A stretch of 64,000 nt of DNA from JBQLZQ01 sp052168355 (GTDB lineage: Bacteria > Pseudomonadota > Alphaproteobacteria > DSM-16000 > Inquilinaceae). Below the pieces are notes generated by a model, which saw only the letters and a list, made by a program, of their open reading frames with translations, was not told the DNA's origin and did no database searches. This document shows positions 9,122 to 17,530 of this stretch, in pieces. A program made the translations under genes and the position numbers. The stretch spans positions 62,001 to 126,000 of the forward strand of contig JBQLZQ010000056.1 of the NCBI GenBank assembly GCA_052168355.1, given 5' to 3'. Numbering within the stretch: the first letter of the stretch is position 1; every line of letters begins with the position of its first letter.

Positions 9122-9145
9122 CTGCTGACACCTTGCTGTCAGCAG
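9122..9145. promoter_or_regulatory. Inverted repeat upstream of Rid gene
   Basis: CTGCTGACA (9122-9130) and TGTCAGCAG (9137-9145) form a perfect 9-bp inverted repeat with a 6-base spacer, 63 bases before the Rid start. A third half, TGTCAGC, occurs at 9090-9096. No T-run follows, so an operator is more likely than a terminator. It is unlike the region's TGTGCGATA sites, so a different regulator may act here. Confidence 0.5.
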
Positions 9146-9207
9146 CGAGGCTGTAGGAATACATCCGCCATCCAGAACCGAAGAACCCCGACGAGGAGAC
9201 AAGTCCC

Positions 9208-9603
9208 ATGAAGCGCGCACCGGTCAACCCGTGGTCATGGTCGCTGAGACTTGGGTACAATCAGGCCGAACTGCTTGAGGGCGCCAAGCGGCAACTGATC
9301 TGTTCCGGTCAAACCGCCGTCGATGATCAAGGCAGCCCGCAGCACCCGGGGGACATGCGCAATCAGATCATGCTCGCCCTCGACAACCTCGAGGCCGTGC
9401 TGAGCGCCGCCGGCATGGGCCTCGCCAACGTCATCAGGCTTACCATTTATGCCACAGACGTGGAGGAAGCCCTGAAACACTTCGACGTGCTCGGCGCTCG
9501 ATTTGGACCGGTGGAAACGTCTCCTCCCATGTCACTGCTCGGCGTCACCCGGCTGGCACTCCCCGATCTCATGTTCGAGATCGAGGCCACCGCCGCCGAT
9601 TGA
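9208..9603 (+). CDS. Rid family (YjgF/UK114) protein lacking the RidA arginine
   Basis: A 131-residue Rid-fold protein with the family's RQLICSGQTAVDDQG start and LTIYATDVEEAL core. It ends FEIEATAAD. An AGGAG ribosome site precedes the ATG. In archetypal RidA the conserved arginine sits in the P-x-R-S motif before the C-terminal EIE; here the matching stretch reads SPPMSLLGVTRL, with Met in place of Arg. By family knowledge this argues against 2-aminoacrylate deaminase activity and for one of the divergent Rid subfamilies. It follows the SDR on the same strand after 145 bases. Confidence 0.92.
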   Translation: MKRAPVNPWSWSLRLGYNQAELLEGAKRQLICSGQTAVDDQGSPQHPGDMRNQIMLALDNLEAVLSAAGMGLANVIRLTIYATDVEEALKHFDVLGARFGPVETSPPMSLLGVTRLALPDLMFEIEATAAD

Positions 9604-9613
9604 ACCGAATGTA

Positions 9614-9651
9614 AGGCTCGTTTGTCGACGTGGGTGGGGTGTCCCGAGCCT
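9614..9651 (+). terminator. Possible weak terminator after Rid gene
   Basis: AGGCTCG (9614-9620) and CGAGCCT (9645-9651) can pair with a 24-base loop, 10 bases after the Rid stop. Only a short pyrimidine run follows, so this is a weak candidate. Confidence 0.25.
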
Positions 9652-9787
9652 CTCGTCTTTGCCGTCGACGGGATAACGCCGTATTCTTTTCGGCCTGCGA
9701 AACGATATGCTTTCGGCCCGCTCTAATCCTCCGAGCGGGGTGAGCCGGAGAGAATTCGGTGAGAGAGATGATCATGGCTTCTGCGAC

Positions 9788-10225
9788 ATGAGCGGCGTGC
9801 TCTACACCATCGGCTACGAGGCCGCGACGCTGCCCGAGGTCATCGACAAAATCCGGGCCGTCGGCGTGGAAGTGGTCGTGGATGTCCGCGCGGTGGCAAG
9901 CTCGCGCCGAGCCGGGTTCTCAAAGACAATCCTGCGCGCATCGCTGGAGGCCGAGGGCATTGCATACGAGCACCTGCGGTCACTCGGCACGCCCAAGGCG
10001 GGGCGGCAGGCGGCGCGAAAAGGGCGCATCGCTGAGATGGAAGAGATTTTCGCCAGGCATATGGAAACACCGGAGGCGCAGGACGGGCTGGCCCTCGCGG
10101 CTTCCATCGCCGGCGCGCAGAAGACGGCGCTTTTGTGCTATGAGGCGTGCGCCTCGGGCTGCCACCGCCGGATCGTGGCGGACATGATCCGCATTGCGAC
10201 GGGGTGCGAGGTGCGGGACCTCTAA
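9788..10225 (+). CDS. DUF488 family protein
   Basis: A 145-residue protein with the DUF488 pattern: TIGYEAATLPE near the start, VDVRAVASSRRAGFSK, and near the C-terminus CYEACASGCHRR. The function of the family is not established. It sits in a 184-base gap after the Rid gene and converges on the TIM-barrel gene with 24 bases between stops. It has no evident link to the catabolic genes around it. Confidence 0.85.
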   Translation: MSGVLYTIGYEAATLPEVIDKIRAVGVEVVVDVRAVASSRRAGFSKTILRASLEAEGIAYEHLRSLGTPKAGRQAARKGRIAEMEEIFARHMETPEAQDGLALAASIAGAQKTALLCYEACASGCHRRIVADMIRIATGCEVRDL

Positions 10226-10249
10226 AGCGATGCGGCGCCGACCGCCGGG

Positions 10250-11092
10250 TCAGCCCGCCAGCGGCTCCCATCCGGCTTTGGCCAGCAGGGCATGGCTGGC
10301 CTTGATGTCGCCGTCCGGATCGTTGGCCGGGTCCATGGCATCGGCGATGATCTCAAGAACCGTGACCTTGTCGTATCCGACGTCCTTCAGGGCCGCACCG
10401 GCGGCGGTGGCGTCGACGATCCCGGTTCCCAGCCGGTCATGCTTGAAATCCCCGTATCCGGTGTCGGAGATATGCACGTTCTTCAGAAGATCGCCGCACA
10501 GGCGGATGGCGTCGGGCACGTCTTCCTTGATGTAGGCGGAATTGCAGATGTCGAAATTGATCCCGACGCTGGGGTCGATCATCTCGGCGGTCTTCTTGAC
10601 GTCTTCGGTGGTCGGCAGGAAGGTGAAGGGCACATTCTCCAGCAACAGTTCGACGCCGGTACCCTTGGCGTGGGTCACCAGCGCCTGCATCCCCTCGACG
10701 AACCAGTCCAGCATCCACCGATAGGGCGGATTGATAAGGCTGTTGACCGGACCGGGGATCGCGACGACGTAGGGGCACTTCCACTCCGCCGCCAGATCGA
10801 TCGCCTCGCGATAGCGATCCAGCGTGTATTGCCGCATCAGGCGATCGACACCGTTCGGGTTGTTGTCGAGCAGCGGGTAGCAGAACGAGGTGATGGCCCC
10901 CCCTTCCCCATCGAGCCATTGGGCATAAGCTTTCCGGTCGGCGGCCGAAAGCTCGACCGGCCAGCAATGGGGCGGGAAGATCATCATCTCGAAGCGACGG
11001 TAGCCGAAGGAATGGAGATGCTTGAGCGCATCGAGGCCGCTGTGGGAATAAAGAAAGGGGAATGTGCTTGCCGCAACCGTCATTTGGCCCAT
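10250..11092 (-). CDS. Sugar phosphate isomerase/epimerase family TIM-barrel protein
   Basis: A 280-residue protein of the AP-endonuclease-2-like xylose isomerase barrel family. MGQMTVAAS at 11092 is preceded by GAGGAG at 6 bases. Visible barrel features include LLLENVPF, GINFDICNSAYI and KNVHISDTGYGD, which supply the usual Glu, Asp and His metal ligands. It probably isomerises or epimerises a small keto- or hydroxy-acid. It is divergent from the OYE gene, and the shared control region carries site C. Confidence 0.9.
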   Translation of the reverse strand: MGQMTVAASTFPFLYSHSGLDALKHLHSFGYRRFEMMIFPPHCWPVELSAADRKAYAQWLDGEGGAITSFCYPLLDNNPNGVDRLMRQYTLDRYREAIDLAAEWKCPYVVAIPGPVNSLINPPYRWMLDWFVEGMQALVTHAKGTGVELLLENVPFTFLPTTEDVKKTAEMIDPSVGINFDICNSAYIKEDVPDAIRLCGDLLKNVHISDTGYGDFKHDRLGTGIVDATAAGAALKDVGYDKVTVLEIIADAMDPANDPDGDIKASHALLAKAGWEPLAG

Positions 11093-11141
11093 GCGATGCT
11101 CCTCGCCTGATCGATGATTGTTTCGCGCCGTTGTTCTTCCT

Positions 11142-11174
11142 GCGCACATTTGTAACTATATCGCACAAATCGAC
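11142..11174. promoter_or_regulatory. Operator half-sites (site C)
   Basis: GCGCACATTTGT (11144-11155) and, 6 bases on, ATCGCACAAAT (11162-11172) each match half of the perfect palindrome at 3327. They lie between the divergent isomerase (start 11092) and OYE (start 11253) genes. The arrangement looks like two overlapping imperfect sites; the regulator is inferred. Confidence 0.6.
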
Positions 11175-11252
11175 TCGCTCAAGATCCAATAATCCACGAT
11201 ACCGGAACCCGCGCAGCACCCGCGAGCGCCCGACGGACCGGACGGAGACGGC

Positions 11253-12353
11253 ATGACGGCACGGCTTTTCACCCCCCTCGTCCTTCGCGACGTGACCATC
11301 CCCAACCGGATCGTCGTCGCCCCGATGTGCCAGTATTCGGCGGTGGAGGGCACGGTCGGAGACTGGCATCTGATGCATCTCGGACACCTTGCCCTGGCGG
11401 GCCCCGGCCTGCTGATCATCGAGGCCACCGGCGTCGAGCCGCAGGGGCGGATCACCCCCGACTGCACCGGTCTCTATTCCGACGAGAACGAAGCGGCGTT
11501 CGCCCGTGTGATCGCCTATTGCCGCAGCATCAGCGATACCCGCATGGGCATCCAGCTCAACCATGCCGGCCGCAAGGGCAGCACCATGGCGCCCTGGCTG
11601 GGCGGCGGTCCGCTGGCCGCGGACAAGGGCGCCTGGGTCCCCGATGCGCCGTCGCCCGTCCCCTATCTGCCGGACTGGGCGCCTCCCGCCGAACTCGACC
11701 ATGCGGGACTGGCACGGATTCGCGACGCCTTTGTCCAGGCAACGCGCCGGGCCAGCCGGCTGGCGCTGGATCTGGTCGAACTGCACATCGCGCACGGCTA
11801 TCTGCTGCATCAGTTCCTGTCGCCGCTGACCAACACCCGCGCCGACGACTATGGCGGCGACCTGGAGGGACGCATGCGCTTTCCCCTTGAGGTGTTCGAC
11901 GCGGTGCGCGCCGCGTTTCCGGGGGATCGCCCGGTAACCGTGCGCCTGTCGGCCACGGACTGGATCGACGGCGGCTGGGACTTGGCGCAATCGCTGGTCT
12001 TTATCGCGGCGCTCAAGGATCGGGGCTGCGATCTGATCGACGTGACAAGCGGCGGGTTGCGGCAGGACCAATCCATCCGGGTCGGACCCGGCTATCAGAC
12101 CCGCTTCGCCGCCGAAATCCGACGGAAGATCGGCATCCCCGTCATGGCGGTGGGCCAGATCACCCATGCCGCGCAGGCCGAAACCATCGTCAGCACGGAC
12201 CAGGCCGATTGCGTGGCCCTGGCCCGCGGCATGCTGTGGGACCCGCGCTGGGTTTGGAAGGCGGCGCTGGAGCTCGGCGCGGAGATCGCGTTGCCGCCTC
12301 CCTATGCGCGCTGCAACCCGGCCCTGCGCGCCAAACCCTTCGTCAAGCGATGA
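11253..12353 (+). CDS. NADH:flavin oxidoreductase, Old Yellow Enzyme family (YqjM-like)
   Basis: A 366-residue FMN enzyme. It contains PMCQYSA near residue 25, EATGVEPQGRIT, the substrate-site stretch QLNHAGRKGS, the catalytic His pair in ELHIAHGYLLHQF, and the phosphate-binding end VALARGMLWDPRW. This matches the thermophilic-like YqjM subgroup, which reduces activated C=C bonds. The gene is followed 51 bases later by an SDR on the same strand. Its role here may be reduction of an unsaturated intermediate. Confidence 0.95.
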   Translation: MTARLFTPLVLRDVTIPNRIVVAPMCQYSAVEGTVGDWHLMHLGHLALAGPGLLIIEATGVEPQGRITPDCTGLYSDENEAAFARVIAYCRSISDTRMGIQLNHAGRKGSTMAPWLGGGPLAADKGAWVPDAPSPVPYLPDWAPPAELDHAGLARIRDAFVQATRRASRLALDLVELHIAHGYLLHQFLSPLTNTRADDYGGDLEGRMRFPLEVFDAVRAAFPGDRPVTVRLSATDWIDGGWDLAQSLVFIAALKDRGCDLIDVTSGGLRQDQSIRVGPGYQTRFAAEIRRKIGIPVMAVGQITHAAQAETIVSTDQADCVALARGMLWDPRWVWKAALELGAEIALPPPYARCNPALRAKPFVKR

Positions 12354-12404
12354 GAGACCGGTTGATCCTTGCGTCCACGCCGACGCGCAACGAGCGAGCA
12401 CATC

Positions 12405-13172
12405 ATGGGACAGCTTGACGGAAAGACAGTCGTCGTCACCGGCGCCTCGAAGGGGATCGGAGCGGCAATCGCGACGATCCTGGGGCGCGAGGGCGCGCAT
12501 GTGGTCGCCCATTACGGATCCGACCGGGCGGGGGCGGAAGCGGCGACGGCGGACATTCCAAAGGAGCGCGTGCTGCTGATCCAGGCCGACTTTGGCGACC
12601 CGGCCACGGCGGATAAATTCTGGGACGAGGCGCAGGCCTGGCGCGGCCGGATCGACGTCCTGGTCAGCAACGCCGCGGTGATGCGCCTGCGGGGCGGGAT
12701 CGAGGACGATCTCGCGGCCTGGGACGAGGTGTGGGACGAGGCCGTTCGGGTCAACATGCTGGCCCCGGCCCGCCTGATGCGCGCCGCGGTGCGCAGCTTT
12801 CTGACCCAGGGCGGCGGCACGCTGATCGCCCTGTCCAGCTGGGTGGCCCAGCGCGGCTCGTCCAACTCAACCGGCATCGCCTACGCGGCGACGAAGGCCG
12901 GGATGTCGGCGGCGGTCAAGACCATCGCGCGGGGCTACGCCAAAAAGAACATCCTGGCCTATCTGGTCTCACCCGGCGTGGTGCGCACCCGCATGTCGGA
13001 GGATTTCGCCGCCACCTTCGGCGGCGAGGAGGCCATTACGGCGGGCCTTGCCATGGGCGAATGGGTGCCGCCGTCCGACCTCGGCGAACTGGTCGCGTTC
13101 CTGGCGACCGGCAAGTGCCGGCACCTGACCGGCGCGACGATCGACGTGAACGGCGCGACCTATCTGCGGTGA
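12405..13172 (+). CDS. SDR family oxidoreductase
   Basis: A 255-residue classical SDR with TGASKGIG near the N-terminus, SNAAVMR, the serine region LIALSSW, YAATKAG as the catalytic Tyr/Lys motif, and VSPGVVRTRM. It lies directly downstream of the OYE gene and is probably co-transcribed with it. It converges on the DapA-family gene with 12 bases between stops. The substrate is unknown. Confidence 0.92.
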   Translation: MGQLDGKTVVVTGASKGIGAAIATILGREGAHVVAHYGSDRAGAEAATADIPKERVLLIQADFGDPATADKFWDEAQAWRGRIDVLVSNAAVMRLRGGIEDDLAAWDEVWDEAVRVNMLAPARLMRAAVRSFLTQGGGTLIALSSWVAQRGSSNSTGIAYAATKAGMSAAVKTIARGYAKKNILAYLVSPGVVRTRMSEDFAATFGGEEAITAGLAMGEWVPPSDLGELVAFLATGKCRHLTGATIDVNGATYLR

Positions 13173-13184
13173 CGAACGCGTCGA

Positions 13185-14126
13185 TCAGGCGGCCTTCTTC
13201 TCCAGCTCGTCGACCAGCGCGTCGAGTTGAGCCATGATCGGTTTCAGCCGTTCCAGCCGGGCCTTCCCCTCCGCGCCAAGCTGGGCGAAGGTGGTCAGCG
13301 GCGGACGCACGTCGCCGACCGGATAACCGGCGGCGGCGGCCAGGGCCTTGGAGTAGCATTGATGACCGTAGGTCGGATGCCCCTCGCCGATAATCTCCTG
13401 CATATGGTCGATCAGGCGCTGAATGCGCTTGGCGTCGTCCCACCGTCCCTGCTCGATATAGGTGCAGATGACCGAGGACGGGCGCGGGATGTAGTTGCCG
13501 TAGGGGTTGACGTAACCGACCGCGCCAAGGGCATAGCTTTCCACGATCCGCTCGCCGGCGAACACGTTCATCACGCCCTCCGTCTCCTCGATGATGTCGT
13601 AGACCCGCGCCACATCCATCGACGCCTCCTTGATGTAACGCACCTGATCGAACGCCCGCGTGAGACGGCCCACCAGCTTTGCCGACATGTCGACATTGGA
13701 GGTAAAGGGGTTGTTGTAGAGCATCACCGGCAGGCTCATCGCCTCGCAGATCGCCTTGTAGTAGTTGAAGATCTCGTCCTCGGTCGGTGTGTAGTAGTAG
13801 GGCGGCACGATCATCAGCCCGTCGGCGCCCAGTCGCTCGGCTTCCACGGAATACCGGACCGCGTTCGCCGTATAGGCGTTCATGGTGCCGACCAGAACCT
13901 TGATGCGTCCGGCGCAGTGCTTGACGGCGGTTTCCACAAGCTGGGTCCGCTCGTCATCGGAAACGGTCAGGAACTCGCCGGTCGTGCCGAGAACGATAAC
14001 GCCGGGCACCCCGACCTCGATCTGCCAGTCGAGAAAGGCCTTCAGGCGCGCAATATCGAGCGCCGAGCCATCCTCGGTAAACGGCGTGACGGTGACGGTG
14101 TAGCTTCCCTTGAATGGCGCGGTCAT
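13185..14126 (-). CDS. DapA family Schiff-base aldolase/lyase
   Basis: A 313-residue protein of the dihydrodipicolinate synthase/N-acetylneuraminate lyase family. It shows GTTGEFLTVSDDER, the conserved Tyr in MLYNNPFTSN, and the Schiff-base Lys in VRYIKEASMD. ATG at 14126 follows a GAGGG ribosome site at 8 bases; the longer frame to 14168 adds a non-homologous tail. The presence of HcnABC-like oxidase genes nearby recalls hydroxyproline degradation, where a DapA-type deaminase acts, but no epimerase of that pathway is visible. Divergent from a DadA gene with site D between. Confidence 0.92.
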   Translation of the reverse strand: MTAPFKGSYTVTVTPFTEDGSALDIARLKAFLDWQIEVGVPGVIVLGTTGEFLTVSDDERTQLVETAVKHCAGRIKVLVGTMNAYTANAVRYSVEAERLGADGLMIVPPYYYTPTEDEIFNYYKAICEAMSLPVMLYNNPFTSNVDMSAKLVGRLTRAFDQVRYIKEASMDVARVYDIIEETEGVMNVFAGERIVESYALGAVGYVNPYGNYIPRPSSVICTYIEQGRWDDAKRIQRLIDHMQEIIGEGHPTYGHQCYSKALAAAAGYPVGDVRPPLTTFAQLGAEGKARLERLKPIMAQLDALVDELEKKAA

Positions 14127-14168
14127 GGTCGGATCCCTCGTCTGCGGCCGATGGGGCGGATGCCTCAT

Positions 14169-14188
14169 TTGCGAACATCTGTGCGCAG
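14169..14188. promoter_or_regulatory. Palindromic operator variant (site D)
   Basis: TTGCGAACATCTGTGCGCAG is an imperfect 9-2-9 inverted repeat (7 of 9 pairs), related to site A. It lies 43 bases before the DapA-family start and 58 bases before the divergent DadA start. Regulation by the region's IclR protein is inferred. Confidence 0.65.
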
Positions 14189-14245
14189 AGTAGAATAATT
14201 GGATGACGTGGTAATCACAAAAATGGCCGGCGCGGCGCGTTCCGA

Positions 14246-15376
14246 ATGAAAACCGATGTCCTGATCGTCGGCGGCGGCTTGGTGGGATGCGCCACGGCCT
14301 ACTTCCTTGCCCGCGCCGGGGTCGACGTGCTGCTGGTCGAGCGGGACGATCTCAATATGCGGGCCTCGGGCGCCAATGCCGGCTCGATCCACGTGCAGAT
14401 CCCCCATGCCGAATTCCTCGGCCTTGGCGAGGAATGGGCCCGGGCCTTTGCGCCGACACTGCCGATGATGCTGCGCTCGGTCGAGCTGTGGACGGAGATC
14501 GGCGCGGACCTGGGCACCGATCTGGAGGTGGCGCTGACCGGCGGCGTCATCGTGGCGCGCACGCCCGAGCAGTTGCGGGCCGTGGAGCGGAAGGCCGCCA
14601 TCGAGACCGCCCATGGCGTCGACATCCGCATGATCGGGTCCGACGAGCTGCGGGCGCTGGCGCCCTATGTTTCGGACAGCATGATCGGCGGCGCCTATTG
14701 CCCGACGGAGGGCAAGGCCAACCCCCTGATCGCGACCGTCGCCTTCGCCTCCGCCGCTGCGCGGCATGGAGCGACCATCCGCACCCATTCAGAGGTACGG
14801 GCCCTGGAACAGGCGCCCGGTGCGTATACCGTCCATCTGCGTGACGGCAGGGTGACGGCGGGCCGTCTGGTCAACGCGGCCGGTGCGGACGCCGGACGCA
14901 TCGCCGCGATGCTCGGCGTGTCCCTGCCGATCGGCGGTTTTCCCCTTCAGGTGTCCGCCACCGAGCCTGTCGGCCCCCTGGTCCATCACCTCGTCTATTC
15001 CGCCGCCGGCAAGCTGACCCTCAAGCAGATGAAGAACGGAACGTGCCTGATCGGCGGCGGCTGGCCCTCGCGCCTTTTGGCCGATGGCTCTCTGGCGGTC
15101 AACGAAGCCTCGCTCAAGGCCAACATGGGGACGGCCATCGAGGCGGTGCCCGGACTGGCGGGCGCGCGGATCGTGCGCACCTGGCCCGCCATCGTCAACG
15201 GCACCGACGATTGGCGCCCCTTGATCGGGGAGGTTCCGGGACATGCCGGCTTCTACCTAAGCCTGTTTCCGTGGATGGGGTTCAGCGCCGGGCCGATCAC
15301 GGCCCTGGTCACGGCGGAACTGATCCTGGGCCGGACGCCGAGCGTCGACATCGATCGGATTTCCGCGCTGACGTGA
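14246..15376 (+). CDS. FAD-dependent oxidoreductase, DadA family
   Basis: A 376-residue flavoprotein with VLIVGGGLVGCATAYFLARAG at the N-terminus and MRASGANAGSIHVQ near residue 45. That second motif is shared with the other DadA-type protein at 4388-5521 (SSANAGSLHVQ), so the two look like paralogues. No ferredoxin/FAD partner gene adjoins this one, so it may act alone as an oxidase or dehydrogenase of an amino acid or N-methyl amine. It is divergent from the DapA-family gene and converges on the amino acid importer with only 1 base between stops. Confidence 0.92.
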   Translation: MKTDVLIVGGGLVGCATAYFLARAGVDVLLVERDDLNMRASGANAGSIHVQIPHAEFLGLGEEWARAFAPTLPMMLRSVELWTEIGADLGTDLEVALTGGVIVARTPEQLRAVERKAAIETAHGVDIRMIGSDELRALAPYVSDSMIGGAYCPTEGKANPLIATVAFASAAARHGATIRTHSEVRALEQAPGAYTVHLRDGRVTAGRLVNAAGADAGRIAAMLGVSLPIGGFPLQVSATEPVGPLVHHLVYSAAGKLTLKQMKNGTCLIGGGWPSRLLADGSLAVNEASLKANMGTAIEAVPGLAGARIVRTWPAIVNGTDDWRPLIGEVPGHAGFYLSLFPWMGFSAGPITALVTAELILGRTPSVDIDRISALT

Positions 15377-15377
15377 C

Positions 15378-16115
15378 TCAGTGACGGAGGACGTTGCTGA
15401 AGAACCGGCGCGCCCGCTCGCTTTTTGGAGCGTCGAACAGCGCGTCCGGCGTTCCCGTCTCCACCACCTCGCCCGCATCCATCATGATCACTTGATCCGC
15501 CACCTCGCGGACAAAGCCCATCTCATGGCTGACAAGGATCATGGACATGCCCTCCTTGGCCAGATCGCGGATGGTGTCCAGCACCTCGTTGACCAGTTCC
15601 GGATCCAGTGCCGACGTCACCTCGTCCAGCAGCAGGATGTCGGGCTTCAGCGCCAGTGCGCGGGCGATGGCGACCCGTTGCTGCTGACCGCCGGACAGCT
15701 CGTCGGGATAGGCGTCGTGCTTGTCGGCAAGGCCGACCTTGGCCAGCAGGTCGCGCGCGGTGTCCTCGACCTCCGCCCTTGGACGGTGCTTGATCTTCGT
15801 CGGCGCCAGCGTGACGTTGCGCAGCACCGTCATGTTCTGGAACAGGTTGTACTGCTGGAAAACGACCGCCATACGATCGCGCGCCGCGCGCACGGATCTG
15901 GCGCTGGCGTAGTCGACCACCGCGCCGTCGACTTCCACAAGGCCGCCGCTGGGCGGGGTCAGGGCCATCAGGACCCGCAGCACCGTCGACTTGCCGGACC
16001 CTGACGGGCCGACCAGCGCGATCCGCCTGCCCTTGTCGACCGTAAAGCTGACGCCCCGCAGAACCTCAAGCGCGCCGTAGCGTGCGCGAACGTCTTTGAC
16101 CGCGAGATGTGGCAA
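15378..16115 (-). CDS. Polar amino acid ABC transporter ATPase (GlnQ/HisP type)
   Basis: A 245-residue ATPase with Walker A GPSGSGKST, Q-loop region VFQQYNLFQ, signature LSGGQQQR, Walker B ILLLDEVTSALDPE and the switch His in LVSHEMGF. The start is a TTG at 16115, with GGAG 9 bases upstream, and lies 50 bases inside the upstream permease gene. It is the last gene of a binding protein-permease-permease-ATPase operon. Confidence 0.95.
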   Translation of the reverse strand: MPHLAVKDVRARYGALEVLRGVSFTVDKGRRIALVGPSGSGKSTVLRVLMALTPPSGGLVEVDGAVVDYASARSVRAARDRMAVVFQQYNLFQNMTVLRNVTLAPTKIKHRPRAEVEDTARDLLAKVGLADKHDAYPDELSGGQQQRVAIARALALKPDILLLDEVTSALDPELVNEVLDTIRDLAKEGMSMILVSHEMGFVREVADQVIMMDAGEVVETGTPDALFDAPKSERARRFFSNVLRH

Positions 16116-16779
16116 GTCGTTTCTCCAGGTATTGACCGTATCGGCTGAGCGGAAACGAGATCGCGAAATAGCACAGGGCGACGGTTCCGAAGACCAGGAT
16201 CCCCGAATATCCCTGATTGTTCAGCTCCTTGCCGCGGAACGTCAGTTCGAAGACTCCGATCTGGCTGACCAGGGCCGTGTCCTTGATGAAAGACACCGCA
16301 AAGGCAACCGCCGGCGGAACGATGACCGGCCAGGCTTGCGGCAGAACGATCAGGGTCATGGTCTGAAACCGGCTGAGATTCATCGCCCGCGCCGCCTCGA
16401 TCTGCTGACGGGGCACGGATTCGATCCCGCCCCGAATGATCTCGGCCGTATAGGCGATGGCATAGATGCAGATCGCGGTGACCGCGACGGTGAAGAGAGA
16501 CGCGTCGGCAATGAACGCCTGGATGAAAAAGAGCACCAGATAGGTGACCACCAGGAACGGGATGCGCCGGAAGATCTCGACATAGGCGATGCAGACCGCC
16601 CGCAGGGGCGCCGCCCACAGACCCGGCGTCTGGCGCAGATAGACCAGGATGAAGGCCAGACCGAACCCGATGACACAGCCGACGAAGGTGATCGCCAGGG
16701 TCATCCCCGCCGCCTCGATCAGAAGCTGGATGTTGCGGGCCGAAAAGAACCGCGGGATCTGTTCGATGATCCGATCCAT
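16066..16779 (-). CDS. Polar amino acid ABC transporter permease
   Basis: A 237-residue HisM/GlnP-type inner-membrane permease with the conserved RRIPFLV segment and the EAA-type loop IEAARAMNLS followed by IVLPQA. It starts 3 bases after the stop of the other permease and overlaps the ATPase gene by 50 bases. Together they form the channel for the family-3 binding protein. Confidence 0.94.
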   Translation of the reverse strand: MDRIIEQIPRFFSARNIQLLIEAAGMTLAITFVGCVIGFGLAFILVYLRQTPGLWAAPLRAVCIAYVEIFRRIPFLVVTYLVLFFIQAFIADASLFTVAVTAICIYAIAYTAEIIRGGIESVPRQQIEAARAMNLSRFQTMTLIVLPQAWPVIVPPAVAFAVSFIKDTALVSQIGVFELTFRGKELNNQGYSGILVFGTVALCYFAISFPLSRYGQYLEKRLATSRGQRRSRTLRRA

Positions 16780-16782
16780 CGC

Positions 16783-17460
16783 TCAGAACACCTTCGCCTT
16801 GACCCGGAACGCCCAGCGCCCGAGAAGCGCCAGCGCCACGCTGGCGATGAAGGTGAGAACAACGTAGATGCCGGCCGCAGCCGTGAAATATTCCAACCAG
16901 CGGTAGTTCACCGTCGACAGGTTGATGGCCTGGCCGGTCAGCTCGTCAACGCCGATGACCGCCCCGACGGAGGTGCCCATCACCAGGATGACGATGAAGA
17001 AATTGGCCAAGGCGGGGTAGATGGTTTTGGCGATGTGCGGAACCACGACATACCTGATCTGCTGAAACAGCGTCATGCCCAGCGTCTCTCCGGCCTCGAG
17101 CTCCGTGCGCCGGACCGACAGAAATCCCGCCCGCATGATCATGGTCAGGTAGGCCCCGGCGTTCAGGGTAAGGCCAATCAGGACGCACAGTTCGCTCGAC
17201 CACCGGATGCCCAGCTCCGGCAATCCGAAATACAGGAAATAGATCTGGATCAGCGCCGGAGTGTTGGTGATGAAGACGACATAGATGTCTACCAGCAGGC
17301 CGAACACCCGCCGCCCATAGGTTTTGACCGAGGCGCAGAAAAGACCGATCAGCGCACCGCCCCAGAACGCCATCACGCCCAACTCGAACGTGAGCAGTGC
17401 CCCCTGCATCAGCGCGTCGAGATCCCGCCAGACAACGCCGAACTGAAAGTGATAGTCCAT
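16783..17460 (-). CDS. Polar amino acid ABC transporter permease
   Basis: A 225-residue permease with NTPALIQIYFLYFG and the loop LEAGETLGMTLFQ, typical of HisQ/GlnP-like channel subunits. It is separated from the binding-protein gene by 70 bases that contain a GC-rich inverted repeat (17490-17515). The family usually imports amino acids, opines or related zwitterions, which fits a neighbourhood of amino-acid-type oxidases. Confidence 0.94.
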   Translation of the reverse strand: MDYHFQFGVVWRDLDALMQGALLTFELGVMAFWGGALIGLFCASVKTYGRRVFGLLVDIYVVFITNTPALIQIYFLYFGLPELGIRWSSELCVLIGLTLNAGAYLTMIMRAGFLSVRRTELEAGETLGMTLFQQIRYVVVPHIAKTIYPALANFFIVILVMGTSVGAVIGVDELTGQAINLSTVNYRWLEYFTAAAGIYVVLTFIASVALALLGRWAFRVKAKVF

Positions 17461-17489
17461 GGGGACCGACCTCTATCCGGCGCGGCGGA

Positions 17490-17515
17490 TCCCGCCATCC
17501 CGTGGAACGGCGGGA
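17490..17515 (-). other. Intra-operon hairpin after binding-protein gene
   Basis: TCCCGCC (17490-17496) and GGCGGGA (17509-17515) can form a 7-bp GC stem in the gap between the binding-protein stop and the permease start. This is the same position as the stronger hairpins at 1877 and 31563. No T-run is seen. A role in uneven expression is inferred. Confidence 0.45.
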
Positions 17516-17530
17516 CCGGCCGGCGGGACC

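Noticed and set aside
10437..12512. A 691-codon reverse frame across the isomerase and OYE genes
   Set aside because: Composition is Arg/Gly/Ala-rich with no domain, and it opposes two well-supported genes.
4388..14126. Region 1 as a standard hydroxyproline pathway
   Set aside because: A DapA-like gene and HcnABC-like oxidase fit, but no hydroxyproline epimerase or ketoglutarate semialdehyde dehydrogenase is seen, and OYE, 3HCDH-like and GcvP-like genes do not belong to that pathway.
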